From Pachyseris speciosa (lineage: Eukaryota > Cnidaria > Anthozoa > Scleractinia > Pachyseridae), in NCBI GenBank assembly GCA_016490735.1, contig JAEMWC010001425.1, positions 28,501-92,500 on the forward strand: DNA of 64,000 bases, in the 5' to 3' direction. The translations under genes were made by a program, and so were the position numbers. This document shows, piece after piece, positions 23,338-33,489 of the stretch. A model generated the notes under the pieces. The model was given only the letters and a program-made list of their open reading frames with translations, had not been told where the DNA came from and did not search any database. How positions within the stretch are numbered: the first letter of the stretch is position 1; every line of letters begins with the position of its first letter.

Positions 23338-23599
23338 ATCCACCCATCATCCTATGGTCCACAGATTTTTTGTAGGATTCAACCCAAATGATTATCATGA
23401 CAGTGATGACATTCGATTTTCTCGGACATGCTCCACATTGCAGAAATAAATAAGCCCTTTTAGTTGATCCTTAAAAAACGTCCGTGAAAACACACTAATT
23501 TCAACGTTTCTTAAAAATCTGCCGACAAAAACTATAGATTTATCTTAAAAAAAGCTATTTTGGAAAAACACAAAATATTTTGGAAAGCGTTGAAACAGG

Positions 23600-24890
23600 C
23601 TTTTTGTAGCGCAAAGGACAAAGGTTCCGCACTTTTAAGCGCTTTTTTACTACGTTCTCTGAATGCCGTTTAGGTCTTTGCAAAGTTTATGGCTTTTTTC
23701 TAATCTGACGAATGTTCTTAAACGCTGTCCGCAAAAAATCATGGTACGCTACTTGCCCGAAAATTCGTAGTTTCCACCGAAATTCCGACAAAATGCATAG
23801 TGTGCTACCTCGTGTGTTAAATGCCTTATACGTGCTAATCCGTAGGAAAATTTTAGTTCAGAAAGGCTTGATGGCCTTTAAATGTCGGAATTCGTTATTT
23901 TAGAATAGGTCAAATTAGTTTAGAATGCCTTATTTGCTGATTTAATTGTTGAATTAATGAACTGTGATGATAATGTTATTAATATGCAGTTTCTTAAGTT
24001 TATATCCGCATGTTTTGATTTACGAAACAATCTGTTGTCAAACTAGTTTAATTCTTGTTACCTGCTTTCGCAATACTGTAATGTTTTACGGTCATGCAAA
24101 TAAAGCTTGTAGTTGTTAACTTGTGCTGGCTGTACGTTCAACATGTACCTCACTTCAGATGACGCGTCATTGGTTTGCCTCCTTCTCCTCCCCATGTAAA
24201 ACTCGAAGGGGGCCTTAAAGAGCAGTCGTTGGGTGAATGCAGCAGAGTGGTGCGCAAACCACCTGTTCCCAATAGATTGCCTGAGTTGGTTTCGGAGACC
24301 AACAGTCATAAGGCTGTTGGCACCTCGCTTCTATCAACAGCAGAAAGAACTGCACTTTTGATCGGAGGATTTCTTCTTTCTTGTTCTAGCCTCACCTAAC
24401 CTCAAACTCGGAAATATGCCGTTCCCGAGAATTTCACTGTAATACGTTTTGACTTGGCTTGCAACCGCAAACAAACTTCTATAGATCGTAAAACAATTTT
24501 TCAATGACAAAGAGATTTAAATTCACGTTTCCGACTAGTGAAGTCAGAGACGGACTTCGTTAAAGGATTTTCTTAACATTTTATTATTATTTTCCTTCAG
24601 CTGCGGGCCTATGCGGCGAAAGATCATGACAAAGGCAGAAAGGAAGTCTAGCAGTTTGTTTCCGTTCCTTTCCGCATTCTGTTGGGAATTTTAAACTCAG
24701 CAAGGCTCGTGGAACAAAACCCAACAATACAGTCGAGCTCTCCTTTGCGACCACCTCTAGTAAGCGACCACTTTCCCAAAATACCAGTCAACCTAAATGT
24801 TAAGTCTTAAGTGATTTGATTCCGACGCTGTAAAGGTTTTTACTACCAGTTACAGAACTGATTTACAAAAATAGATGTTACACCGATAAA
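23600..24890. other. Unassigned intergenic sequence
   Basis: No supportable gene. An 83-codon minus ORF (24058-24309) with an Arg-rich stretch (GRRRRQ) might be a remnant coding fragment, but no family was recognised. Confidence 0.4.
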
Positions 24891-24959
24891 GCTAATATTA
24901 CACATGACTAAATACGCATTTTATTAACATTGGCCGTGAGCGTGCTGACAAGCTCCCTT

Positions 24960-27741
24960 CGAATAATTATGATGATAGCCCTAACCAGTATATCAAACGT
25001 TCTTTTCGAGATAGTTTTACGTTCCGAAGTATTCTTGTCCATGACGTTTACGATTTATTACTGGGAACAAACCTTAGCAAAGCAACCATCGGTGTATCTC
25101 GAAAGATTATAAAACTAGCTTCAAGTTATATATGTGAATCCTTAACCTTTATTTTTAACCAATCCATACAACAGGGTGTTGTTCCGGATATCCTGAAAAT
25201 CTCAAAAGTTACACCAGTTGACAAAGGAGGAGAGGCTACAGATCCTACCAACTATCGCCCTATCTCAACTTTATCTACGTTTACTGAAATACTTGAAAAA
25301 CTTATACATAAGCAGCTTATCAGTTACATTGAGAAGCAAGAAATCCTCTTTCAATTTCAATTTGGCTTTAGAAAAGGAAATTCAACCGCCGAAGCTATAA
25401 CTGATATCACAAATACGCTAAGAAATGGAGCGGTGTATTAGGGCTGTGAGGGCGTGGATGGTTGAGGATAAGTTGAAGCTGAATGAAGAGAAGACTGAGT
25501 TCATGATCATTGGAACTCGCCAGCAACTTAGTAAAATCCGAACTGATAGTCTTTTAGTTGGTGACACGCCTATACCTTCAGTTACTGAAGCTAGGAATTT
25601 AGGTGTCTGGTTTGACTCTAATCTCCATTTTCACAACCACTTAAACAAGGCATGCCAGTTAGCTTTCTTTTCATTGTACAACATTAGGCGTATCAGAACA
25701 TACCTCCCTTTTGAAGCTGCAAAGACTTTACTACAAGCTTTAGTCATAAGTCGTATGGATTATTGCTACTCGCTATTATATGGTCTGCCAGCTATACATA
25801 TTCATAAATTGCAACGTGTACAAAATGCAGCTGCCAGGTTACTGACCAACACGCCGCGCTATGCGCACATCACACCTGTCATGATAGAGCTTCATTGGTT
25901 GTCTGTTAAATTTAGAATTCTTTTTAAGTTCAATTTAACAATTTTTAAAGCCCTTCTTGGTCTTGCACCAGCCTATCTTAGCAACCTTTTATCTTTTAAA
26001 CACTCTAATTATAATTTAAGATCAAATAATAATAATATTCTTGCCCAGCCCGCAGTAAAATCGGCCAAGACCAGTGGAGATAGAGCCTTCTCAGTTGCTG
26101 CTCCACTTTTATCGAACGCCTTGCCGCCAAGCCTTAGGGCTATCGATAATCTTATCATATTTAAGAGAGAGCTCAAAACGCATCTTTTTAGGCAAGCGTA
26201 TTTTATTAATGTTTAGATTTTATATTTCTGTGTGATGTGATTTTTATTTCTGTAATTATAATATAATTAGCACTTTAGATATAGTTTTACAATTTTAGCA
26301 CAGTTAATTTAATTTTTAATGATATTTTATCGATTGTAATAATTGTAAAGCGCATTAGATCATATATTTTAAGTGAATTTTGAGCTATATAAGTAACAAG
26401 TTTATTATTTATTATTATAGAAAAGCCATTGACAATAACTTGTACACTTGTGGTGTCTTCCTCGATTTTTCAAAAGCTTTTGATACTGTGAACGATACAA
26501 TCTTGTTGAATGAGTTAGACACTTATGGAATAAGGGGGATACCTTTGAACTGGTTTCAAAGTTATCTTTTGAATAGAAAACAGTATGTAGAGTTGGATGG
26601 AGTTAAGCTCCCAAATCAGACAATATTATGTGGAATTCCACAAGGGAGCACCCTCGGACCTCTTCTATTCCTAATTTACATTAACGATTTGCCAAATAGC
26701 TCAGAACAATTAAGTTTTAAAATCTTTGCAGACGATACCAATGTATTTGCATCCGCAAGGGATCTTAAAACACTTGAACACTTGATGAACTCTGAACTAG
26801 CCAAAGTGAAAAGATGGTGTGATATTAACAAGATGTCTATAAACATGAGTAAAACAAACTTCATGATAGTTAAATCGGCAAGAAAAAGGGATATCCCAAT
26901 CAGTCTTAACATAATAAATAGTCATGGATCTTCTTATTCATTAGAACAAAAGCAATGTATAAAGTACCTAGGTGTTATGATTGACGAATCTTTAAGCTGG
27001 AAATATCACAACTCTTTTGTCCCTTCCCGTATATCTCCAAACACTGGAATAATATCGAAATTAAGCAACTTACACAAATTTATTATAATTTAATTTATCC
27101 TTATATTTCATATGGCATATTAGCTTGGGGAAGTGTATATAAAACACATGTTAGTAAAATTCAAGTAAAACAAAACCATATTGTAAGATTAATATTTTTT
27201 TGCCACAGCATTTGGTAGTGAAACAGAGAACGCTTAAACCTCTGCTGAATCTGCTAGGCTCTTAAAAGTTAATAATATCTATCGTCTACAAGTCTCAAAA
27301 TTCGTGCATTCATGGCATAAAGGCTGTCTGCCTGAACTATTCGACAGCATGTTTCAATATGCTAGTAATACACATCACTACAACACTAGATATACAGCGA
27401 AGAAAAATCTTTATAAGCCGAGTGTACGAACTAACGTAGGTAAGCAATCAATCTCTTTTATGGCTACGAACATTTGGAAAGACCTCCCAACTCTTTTAAA
27501 AAAACTCAAGGTGTTCACATTTCCTAAGAAAATTAAACGTTATCTACTCTCTGAACAACAAATAAAATCGTTTCGTTTTGCTGATGAAACAACATACTTC
27601 ATGTAAATAATTTCATCCTTCCTTGCATTTATTTTTATTATATTTTTCTTTTCTTTTATTTTACCCGCCACTTAGAACCTAAATTGTTCAGGGAGCTAAC
27701 AAGAAAACCAACTGGTTTATTTAGCTTCCTAGCTTGCCCAT
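24960..27741 (+). mobile_element. LINE A (CR1/Jockey-like), interrupted
   Basis: Reverse-transcriptase sequence begins around 24,990 and reads NYRPISTLSTFTEILEKLI and FGFRKGNSTAEAI (25,240-25,410). After LINE B it resumes with FLDFSKAFDTV, GIPQGSTLGPLLFLIYINDL and FADDTN (26,420-26,760). A C-terminal piece with HHYNTRYTAKKNLY lies at 27,304-27,606. Frameshifts near 25,060 and between 27,090 and 27,304 show it is dead. The 3' UTR continues beyond the Penelope-like insertion at 32,626-32,735. The 5' end and endonuclease are missing. Confidence 0.85.
25414..26403 (+). mobile_element. LINE B, 5'-truncated, nested in LINE A
   Basis: A 263-codon ORF (25425-26216) is the C-terminal third of a LINE reverse transcriptase: LKLNEEKTEFMIIGT, NLGVWFDSNL and RVQNAAARLL are typical of CR1/L2-like elements after the YADD motif. 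About 185 bp of AT-rich 3' UTR ends in TTTATTATTTATTATTAT. Removing it restores the LINE A reading frame (...ITNTLR joined to KAIDNN...), and AGAAA is present at both edges as a short target duplication. Confidence 0.85.
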
Positions 27742-27849
27742 TGTCTTTATTTAAAATCGTAAATGGTTTGAACCCAGAAGTCATATCATAACTAAGTGAA
27801 GCACGATCGTCCGGGTTAGTGTAGTCCTGAGAAGGACTGTTTGTGGTGA

Positions 27850-27894
27850 CATTGACTGACGTTTCGACAACCTGAGCGGAAGTCATCATCAGAG
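27850..27894 (-). ncRNA. Hammerhead-ribozyme-like motif (inverted copy)
   Basis: The same motif on the minus strand, within the inverted partial copy. Confidence 0.55.
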
Positions 27895-28060
27895 TCAAGT
27901 GATTGGGGTAACGTCAGGAGATGGTATAAGTACTCTGGTCGTTGATGTGATTGGTCAACGAAGTCGTGATGTTATTGGTTGTCTGTCAGTTAAGCCGTGA
28001 TGTTATTGGCTGTGAAGACTGTAAACCGTGGTTGGTGCGTTTCGATCCGTCTTTTGTTAG

Positions 28061-28975
28061 TCAAATGTTCGTAGGTGTATTGTTAGTCAAATTAGTCGGT
28101 GTGTCTATTGTTTGTCTGTTGTTGATATCGTCAATAAGTCGTTTGTAAGGTGCGGGAAGCTGTTGACAACGGTTCAGTGGTGTTTGTTCTAAGTTAGTAA
28201 ACCAACTTTCCAGTGCGATCCGTTGGTGGTAGTTAGTACAGTAGGTAATGCATTTAGCAGAGTCCCAGTCGATTGTGTGGTTTGTCAGTAAATGGTGCTC
28301 AGCAATGTTATTGTTGATGTCACCATTTCTCGTCGCTCGTTTGTGTTCAGTCAGTCTTACGTTCAAATTTCTGCCAGTCTCACCTATATAAGTGGCCTGA
28401 CAGTCGCAGCATTCGATCTTGTAAACTGCTCCCTGTCTGTCCTTTGGTTCGTCTTTGTCCTTAACGTTCGTCAATAATTGTCGTAAAGTTGTGATGGGTC
28501 TGTGAGCGACACGGATATCGTAAGGTTGGAGTATCCGTGCAATGGTCTCAGAAGTTCCTTTGATGTATGGTATAGTCGCTGTAGTGACTGGTGTCGGGTT
28601 AGCGTTCGTAGCGTTTGGTTCTGTCCTGTAAGTGTTGCGTCTAACAAAGTCGCGGTTGTAGTTGTTCTTACTGAAAACGTTGTCTAAGTATTTGCGTTCG
28701 TCTGCTAAACTGTCGCTCGAGTCGCAAACTAGTTGCGCTCGTCTCGTTAAGGTCCGTATTGTCGTTGCTTTGTGTGAAGTAGGGTTGTAAGATGATTCGT
28801 CAAGTAGTCTGTCAGTGTGTGTGGGTTTTCTGTAAACTGTCGTCTGTAGTTTGTTGTTGTCACGGTTAACAAGGCAGTCTAGAAAAGGTATCTTACCATT
28901 TTCCTCGATCTCCTTGGTAAACTGTATGTGGGCGTTCTGTCTGTTGAGGTGTTCGTGAAAATCGTCGATTTTCAA
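28061..28975 (-). pseudogene. Inverted partial copy of the Penelope-like ORF
   Basis: The C-terminal 304 codons of the element, from just after the catalytic motif through the whole GIY-YIG domain and stop, in reverse orientation. It ends abruptly at a head-to-head junction near 28,970 and is effectively identical to 31,440-32,353. It lacks the polymerase active site. Confidence 0.9.
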
Positions 28976-29647
28976 CTAGTTTGCGACTCGAGCGACAGTT
29001 TAGCAGACGAACGCAAATACTTAGACAACGTTTTCAGTAAGAACAACTACAACCGCGACTTTGTTAGACGCAACACTTACAGGACAGAACCAAACGCTAC
29101 GAACGCTAACCCGACACCAGTCACTACAGCGACTATACCATACATCAAAGGAACTTCTGAGACCATTGCACGGATACTCCAACCTTACGATATCCGTGTC
29201 GCTCACAGACCCATCACAACTTTACGACAATTATTGACGAACGTTAAGGACAAAGACGAACCAAAGGACAGACAGGGAGCAGTTTACAAGATCGAATGCT
29301 GCGACTGTCAGGCCACTTATATAGGTGAGACTGGCAGAAATTTGAACGTAAGACTGACTGAACACAAACGAGCGACGAGAAATGGTGACATCAACAATAA
29401 CATTGCTGAGCACCATTTACTGACAAACCACACAATCGACTGGGACTCTGCTAAATGCATTACCTACTGTACTAACTACCACCAACGGATCGCACTGGAA
29501 AGTTGGTTTACTAACTTAGAACAAACACCACTGAACCGTTGTCAACAGCTTCCCGCACCTTACAAACGACTTATTGACGATATCAACAACAGACAAACAA
29601 TAGACACACCGACTAATTTGACTAACAATACACCTACGAACATTTGA
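28974..29647 (+). pseudogene. Direct 5'-truncated copy of the Penelope-like ORF
   Basis: About 220 C-terminal codons identical to 31,680-32,353, including the complete GIY-YIG domain. It is followed without a break by the sequence that starts the full-length copy, so it forms the left pseudo-LTR. Confidence 0.9.
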
Positions 29648-29815
29648 CTAACAAAAGACGGATCGAAACGCACCAACCACGGTTTACAGTCTTCACAGCC
29701 AATAACATCACGGCTTAACTGACAGACAACCAATAACATCACGACTTCGTTGACCAATCACATCAACGACCAGAGTACTTATACCATCTCCTGACGTTAC
29801 CCCAATCACTTGACT

Positions 29816-29860
29816 CTGATGATGACTTCCGCTCAGGTTGTCGAAACGTCAGTCAATGTC
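29816..29860 (+). ncRNA. Hammerhead-ribozyme-like motif (left pseudo-LTR)
   Basis: Reads CTGATGA, then a stem-forming GACTTCC...GGTTGTC, then GAAAC and a later GTC, matching the hammerhead core order CUGANGA / stem II / GAAA / stem III / NUH, with one extra U after CUGAUGA. Hammerhead motifs are established in the pseudo-LTRs of Penelope-like elements. A second plus-strand copy lies at 32522-32566 and a minus-strand copy at 27850-27894. Confidence 0.55.
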
Positions 29861-32353
29861 ACCACAAACAGTCCTTCTCAGGACTACACTAACCCGGACG
29901 ATCGTGCTTCACTTAGTTATGATATGACTCCTGGGTTCAAACCATTTACGATTTTACGTTCACTTGGACGACAGAGCGAACGGCTTGCTAACGATTACAT
30001 CAGTTACGCAAGCAACGTCAGACGAATACGACAACAACTCTGGTTCAACCACCGCTGCAAAGATCTTGGCCTTGTTCCGGCTGGACTTCGACTTAAGTCC
30101 CCGTTGAACACACAAGAGGCTATCCAGATCGTCAAAGCCACCTGCAGACGACTGATCCGAGCGCGGATTAACGACTGTCACAGAAGACTGAACCGTTACA
30201 ACGACAAACTACAGAAACGATTTGACCAACTAAAACAACTTGTACCGACTAACTTACTTGACGTTGTACGCAACATTGCCGACCAACGAGCTAAGAAAAC
30301 AACTGAACAATGCCGCACTAAGACACAACTAAAACTAACTCGGCTACAACGTACTAAAGACAAAAAACGACACAAAACAGACGCTAACTGGGTCAGGAAT
30401 ATCTCTTCCCGTCCCTTAGACAAGACTGGAACTCAGGTACTCTCTTACGGACTTAAACACTCAGTGACGCCTAAACGTATACCGACCGAGGACATTGTAT
30501 CTAGTGTTGAGGCGGCTCTGTCTCGTCAAAGAGAACTATCAGAACCGACCAAGGATAACATCAGAAGTAGAATAGCTTCTACTATACAATCAGCCTCTCT
30601 CACAGACAATAACCTGACTAGAGACGAACGACAAGCACTTAAACGACTGAAAAACGACAATGACATTGTTATACTTCCCGCTGACAAAGGACGTGTTACT
30701 GTTGTTATGGACAAGAAAGACTATCACGACAAAATGGACGCACTTGTCAACGAGAAACAGACTTACGAACTACTTAAACGAGACCCGACGCCAGCACTTC
30801 AACGAAAACTCAACGGCAAACTACTTTCACTTAAGAAAGCTGACGTTATTGACATTCGACGCTACAACAGACTGAGGTGCCACGTGCCACAACCACCGAA
30901 ACTTTACGGACTGCCCAAACTACACAAACCTAACATACCTATGCGACCCATAGTCTCGTTCTGTGGTTCGCCGACTTACCAACTGTCTAAATACCTGACT
31001 ACTATACTGAAACCACTGACTGACGAGTCACGACACAAACTACAGTCGACTGAAAACTTCATTGACGCCATTAAGACAGCACAAGTACCTGACGACCACA
31101 AACTAGTGTCTTTTGATGTGAAATCACTGTTCACCAGTATTCCACTCCAACTGGCTCTAGATTGTACTGAGACCGCCATCAAGAACTCCACGTTACAACT
31201 GCCACTACCAACAGACGACTTAATGGACTTACTGAACCTTTGCCTTACGTCTACCTACTTTCAGTACAACAGCAAACACTACAAACAATTGCACGGGACA
31301 GCTATGGGCTCACCAGTTTCCGTTGTTGTAGCAGAGATCGTCATGCAAAACATCGAGGAACAAGCCCTTGCGACTTACGAACGAACGCTACCGCTCTGGC
31401 TACGTTACGTCGACGACACTTTCACAGCTGTACACAAAGACGAAATCGACGATTTTCACGAACACCTCAACAGACAGAACGCCCACATACAGTTTACCAA
31501 GGAGATCGAGGAAAATGGTAAGATACCTTTTCTAGACTGCCTTGTTAACCGTGACAACAACAAACTACAGACGACAGTTTACAGAAAACCCACACACACT
31601 GACAGACTACTTGACGAATCATCTTACAACCCTACTTCACACAAAGCAACGACAATACGGACCTTAACGAGACGAGCGCAACTAGTTTGCGACTCGAGCG
31701 ACAGTTTAGCAGACGAACGCAAATACTTAGACAACGTTTTCAGTAAGAACAACTACAACCGCGACTTTGTTAGACGCAACACTTACAGGACAGAACCAAA
31801 CGCTACGAACGCTAACCCGACACCAGTCACTACAGCGACTATACCATACATCAAAGGAACTTCTGAGACCATTGCACGGATACTCCAACCTTACGATATC
31901 CGTGTCGCTCACAGACCCATCACAACTTTACGACAATTATTGACGAACGTTAAGGACAAAGACGAACCAAAGGACAGACAGGGAGCAGTTTACAAGATCG
32001 AATGCTGCGACTGTCAGGCCACTTATATAGGTGAGACTGGCAGAAATTTGAACGTAAGACTGACTGAACACAAACGAGCGACGAGAAATGGTGACATCAA
32101 CAATAACATTGCTGAGCACCATTTACTGACAAACCACACAATCGACTGGGACTCTGCTAAATGCATTACCTACTGTACTAACTACCACCAACGGATCGCA
32201 CTGGAAAGTTGGTTTACTAACTTAGAACAAACACCACTGAACCGTTGTCAACAGCTTCCCGCACCTTACAAACGACTTATTGACGATATCAACAACAGAC
32301 AAACAATAGACACACCGACTAATTTGACTAACAATACACCTACGAACATTTGA
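29819..32353 (+). CDS. Penelope-like reverse transcriptase with GIY-YIG endonuclease
   Basis: An intact ORF of about 844 codons from the first ATG at 29819 (the frame is open a little further upstream). The reverse transcriptase shows ILPADKGRVTVVM (about residue 285), YGLPKLHKPNIPMRPIVS (365), SFDVKSLFTSIP (430), AMGSPVSVVVAE (495) and the catalytic RYVDDTF (530). The C terminus carries a GIY-YIG nuclease: VYKIECCDCQATYIGETGR (725-745), the arginine in LNVRLTEHKR and the late glutamate in LESWFTNLEQ. In this family the enzyme copies its RNA by target-primed reverse transcription and the nuclease nicks the target. All visible catalytic residues are present and no frameshift is seen, so it may be active. 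The start codon overlaps a hammerhead-like motif. Confidence 0.92.
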   Translation: MMTSAQVVETSVNVTTNSPSQDYTNPDDRASLSYDMTPGFKPFTILRSLGRQSERLANDYISYASNVRRIRQQLWFNHRCKDLGLVPAGLRLKSPLNTQEAIQIVKATCRRLIRARINDCHRRLNRYNDKLQKRFDQLKQLVPTNLLDVVRNIADQRAKKTTEQCRTKTQLKLTRLQRTKDKKRHKTDANWVRNISSRPLDKTGTQVLSYGLKHSVTPKRIPTEDIVSSVEAALSRQRELSEPTKDNIRSRIASTIQSASLTDNNLTRDERQALKRLKNDNDIVILPADKGRVTVVMDKKDYHDKMDALVNEKQTYELLKRDPTPALQRKLNGKLLSLKKADVIDIRRYNRLRCHVPQPPKLYGLPKLHKPNIPMRPIVSFCGSPTYQLSKYLTTILKPLTDESRHKLQSTENFIDAIKTAQVPDDHKLVSFDVKSLFTSIPLQLALDCTETAIKNSTLQLPLPTDDLMDLLNLCLTSTYFQYNSKHYKQLHGTAMGSPVSVVVAEIVMQNIEEQALATYERTLPLWLRYVDDTFTAVHKDEIDDFHEHLNRQNAHIQFTKEIEENGKIPFLDCLVNRDNNKLQTTVYRKPTHTDRLLDESSYNPTSHKATTIRTLTRRAQLVCDSSDSLADERKYLDNVFSKNNYNRDFVRRNTYRTEPNATNANPTPVTTATIPYIKGTSETIARILQPYDIRVAHRPITTLRQLLTNVKDKDEPKDRQGAVYKIECCDCQATYIGETGRNLNVRLTEHKRATRNGDINNNIAEHHLLTNHTIDWDSAKCITYCTNYHQRIALESWFTNLEQTPLNRCQQLPAPYKRLIDDINNRQTIDTPTNLTNNTPTNI

Positions 32354-32521
32354 CTAACAAAAGACGGATCGAAACGCACCAACCACGGTTTACAGTCTTC
32401 ACAGCCAATAACATCACGGCTTAACTGACAGACAACCAATAACATCACGACTTCGTTGACCAATCACATCAACGACCAGAGTACTTATACCATCTCCTGA
32501 CGTTACCCCAATCACTTGACT

Positions 32522-32566
32522 CTGATGATGACTTCCGCTCAGGTTGTCGAAACGTCAGTCAATGTC
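32522..32566 (+). ncRNA. Hammerhead-ribozyme-like motif (right end)
   Basis: Identical to the motif at 29816-29860. It lies 170 bp downstream of the ORF stop and 60 bp before the right end of the element. Confidence 0.55.
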
Positions 32567-32625
32567 ACCACAAACAGTCCTTCTCAGGACTACACTAACC
32601 CGGACGATCGTGCTTCACTTAGTTA

Positions 32626-32689
32626 TGTCTTTATTTAGTTTAAATTAATCATATTTTGTAAATTTTCTAGATTGCAAAAGCAAATAAAG

Positions 32690-32733
<44 letters not shown>

Positions 32734-32735
32734 TG
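32626..32735 (+). mobile_element. LINE A 3' end with (TTA)n tail
   Basis: Continuation of the LINE A 3' UTR after the Penelope-like insertion. It includes AAATAAAG and ends in (TTA)n, the usual tail of this kind of LINE. Confidence 0.75.
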
Positions 32736-32739
32736 ATAA

Positions 32740-33290
32740 CCACACATCATGAAAAAAGCAAACGTTTTGTACTTTTTCTTCCTCCCATTTAAAGTGTACT
32801 GTTTTGTACCTTTTTCTTCAGGTTGCAAGAAACCGTTCCAGAGTGAAAACACCTGCTCGCTAAAAATCATTTGTTTTCAAGAAACGCAAACCCGCTAGTT
32901 TTAACCTTTTGGCGGGAAAATTCACTATTTGCAACTTCCTTCCCAGATAGCTCTTGATCGCCATGAAAAAGAAGGCAAAGCCATTTTTGATGCCGTCAAA
33001 CAGATGTTTCTGTCTCAAAATGAACAAACCAAGTAAAAGTGGACGCGCGTGTTTATACCCCACAAATGTCGACCTAAAAGTCCCTCAAAACAATTTAAGT
33101 TAGACACTTTTGTTCGTGATATTACTAGTATCTACTGTGACAGCACGTGTGTTCAGTGCAATTACCATGTTTTCACAAGGGTGAAAAATATGCCACTCTC
33201 TGACCCTCTGCCAGTGGCCTCATATCAGAATGTTTTTGTCAAAACAGAGAAAAAGCTGTATTCAAAGCGAATATTTCTTTTACTCCAATA
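32740..33290. other. Unassigned sequence, partly repeated near 56.4 kb
   Basis: No gene recognised. The segment 33,090-33,240 (TTCGTGATATTACTAGTATC, then GCAATTACC) is a diverged match to 56,360-56,450, so it is an old dispersed repeat or duplicated flank. Confidence 0.4.
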
Positions 33291-33489
33291 GCCGGGGTCC
33301 AACGTCCAACACCACGTCCTCGTCGTGGATCCTGGGAAACGTCAAGGCGGTTAATGGGGCTATGGTAAAGGCACGAAGGCCAACCACCACGTGATAGATT
33401 AAATGTTTGCGGAAACTGAAGCCTTAAGAAAATTTGCTGGACACCCCCTCGGGGGATAAGAGACAATTCCCATTACCCCCGATCAGTGG

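Larger units (their letters stand above)
18392..23591. mobile_element. Putative large DNA transposon with inverted satellite arrays
   Basis: A perfect 38-bp inverted repeat (18392-18429 and 23554-23591, starting AACGCTTTCCAAAATATTTT) encloses 5.2 kb. Just inside lie two tandem arrays whose shared core GCTGCAGAA-N-TTCTGC(A/G)GC runs in opposite orientations, as expected of subterminal repeats of one element. The centre (19,890-22,240) is mostly non-coding but holds a short ORF at 21699-21932. True outer ends and a target duplication were not identified. The alternative is two independent satellite blocks with a chance inverted flank, which a perfect 38-bp match makes unlikely. Confidence 0.6.
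27742..32637 (+). mobile_element. Penelope-like element, composite insertion with 12-bp target duplication
   Basis: The insertion is flanked by TGTCTTTATTTA at 27742-27753 and 32626-32637 and sits in the LINE A 3' UTR. Inside are an inverted partial copy (27754-28973), a direct 5'-truncated copy (28974 to about 29,930) and a full copy (about 29,650-32,625). Shared segments are almost identical, so the insertion is recent. This arrangement of a partial tandem repeat (pseudo-LTR) plus an inverted terminal fragment is characteristic of Penelope-like elements. Confidence 0.9.

Noticed and set aside
24058..24309. 83-codon minus ORF with GRRRRQ motif
   Set aside because: Possibly a remnant, but no start context, splice sites or recognisable family could be supported.
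28292..32463. Repeated 61-65 codon ORFs antisense to the Penelope-like protein
   Set aside because: They recur identically in each partial copy because they are shadows of the same coding sequence and have no domain features.
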